Shown piece by piece: positions 4,992-5,410 of a stretch of DNA of 5,410 bases (position 1 is the first letter of the stretch; the number at the start of each line of letters is the position of its first letter). This DNA is from Chromatiales bacterium. Lineage in GTDB: Bacteria; Pseudomonadota; Gammaproteobacteria; Chromatiales; Chromatiaceae. The stretch spans positions 1 through 5,410 of the forward strand of contig JAKSCN010000565.1 in assembly GCA_022360595.1 (NCBI GenBank). Reading direction: 5' to 3'. The notes below the pieces were generated by a model. That model saw only the letters and a list, made by a program, of their open reading frames with translations, made no database searches and was not told where the DNA came from. Made by a program: the position numbers and the translations under genes.

Positions 4992-5410
4992 CTATTTTAC
5001 AAAGACGGAAAAAGTCCCTCTTTTATTCTTGGCTTCCAGGCGCTCTAATAGCCCAACCAATCCGTGGTGTTTGATCTCCGAGGCAAAGTTATTGCGGTAG
5101 ATGGCCACCACGCTGAGCCCTAGCACATGGACGTCGTATATCTTCCACGCATCTTCTTTCCAGTGCATGTCGTACCCCACCTCAATCGGCGCTGCTCCCT
5201 TGAGCTTGAACTCCATGAGCACGGAAGCGGTGTTCTCACCCGGCAACCAGCGGCTGGGGCGATATTTGAAGCTGTCCGCAGTGGAGACAATCTCCTGTGA
5301 ATAGGTGACCATGGCGTTGACGTATAGATTGATAACAAAGGTGCGGAACTCACGCGTGAAGCGCCGGCCTTGATCCGTTGATGCACGGTGCCAATGGCGG
5401 CCGAGTACAC
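4992..5410 (-). CDS. mlaC: MlaC-family phospholipid-binding protein, partial (N-terminus beyond the right edge)
   Basis: MlaC proteins (also Ttg2D or toluene-tolerance family) carry phospholipids across the periplasm between the outer-membrane Mla complex and the inner-membrane MlaFEDB transporter. The frame stays open to the window edge, giving 138 visible residues of a family usually near 200-215, so roughly the first third, including the signal peptide, is missing. The Met at 5312 is internal: the codons before it read FTREFRTFVINLYVNA, typical of the family's VLGR-W...RF-EFR helix region. Further family signs are YRPSRW at visible residues 49-54, VGYDMHWKEDAWKIYDV (77-93), GLSVVAIYRNNF (97-108) and the closing GLVGLLERLEAKN (116-128). 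The end, TFSVFVK, is not characteristic. It converges on the fcc operon and is not obviously related to it. The rest of an mla operon, if present, would lie off the right edge. Some family members stand alone or work in hopanoid or other lipid export, so the exact substrate is inferred. Confidence 0.88.
   Translation of the reverse strand, partial: VLGRHWHRASTDQGRRFTREFRTFVINLYVNAMVTYSQEIVSTADSFKYRPSRWLPGENTASVLMEFKLKGAAPIEVGYDMHWKEDAWKIYDVHVLGLSVVAIYRNNFASEIKHHGLVGLLERLEAKNKRGTFSVFVK

Noticed and set aside
5120..5410. Minus-strand frame of 96 codons overlapping the mlaC-like gene
   Set aside because: It is in a different frame, rich in Ser and Arg, and the MlaC-like frame is open over the same stretch and matches the family.

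Overview
The window looks like a piece of a sulfur-oxidising proteobacterial chromosome, most likely gammaproteobacterial (a relative of the Chromatiales or of sulfur-oxidising symbionts). This inference rests on a flavocytochrome c sulfide dehydrogenase pair (fccA and fccB) whose proteins closely resemble, from memory, those of Allochromatium vinosum, and on a neighbouring mlaC-like gene typical of Gram-negative bacteria. The taxon is inferred, not shown.

Layout. Positions 1-228 hold a short plus-strand reading frame of unknown function, which may be the 3' end of a longer gene. Positions 229-861 are a 633-base, AT-richer gap with several short inverted repeats, a near-perfect 13-base direct repeat and one doubtful 33-codon frame. 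A compact plus-strand operon of three genes follows (862-4776): a 660-residue membrane protein with nine CXXCH haem c motifs fused to a six-helix cytochrome b domain; diheme fccA; and Tat-exported fccB. The gaps between the genes are 32 and 22 bases. Positions 4777-4991 lie between convergent genes and contain two hairpins, one a 13-bp perfect stem that can serve as a bidirectional terminator. The minus strand from 4992 to the right edge is the C-terminal two thirds of an MlaC-family phospholipid-binding protein.

How the genes work together. FccB oxidises sulfide in the periplasm at a covalently bound FAD and a redox disulfide, and passes electrons to the two haems of FccA. In classical systems FccA then reduces a soluble cytochrome c. 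Here the first gene of the operon encodes a nonahaem cytochrome c joined to a quinone-type cytochrome b, the same architecture as the Geobacter inner-membrane protein CbcL. The simplest inference is that this operon connects flavocytochrome c to the quinone pool through a multihaem wire. Sulfide electrons would enter the membrane at the quinone level, or quinol electrons would flow out to FccAB or another periplasmic partner. This linkage is the most interesting point in the window.
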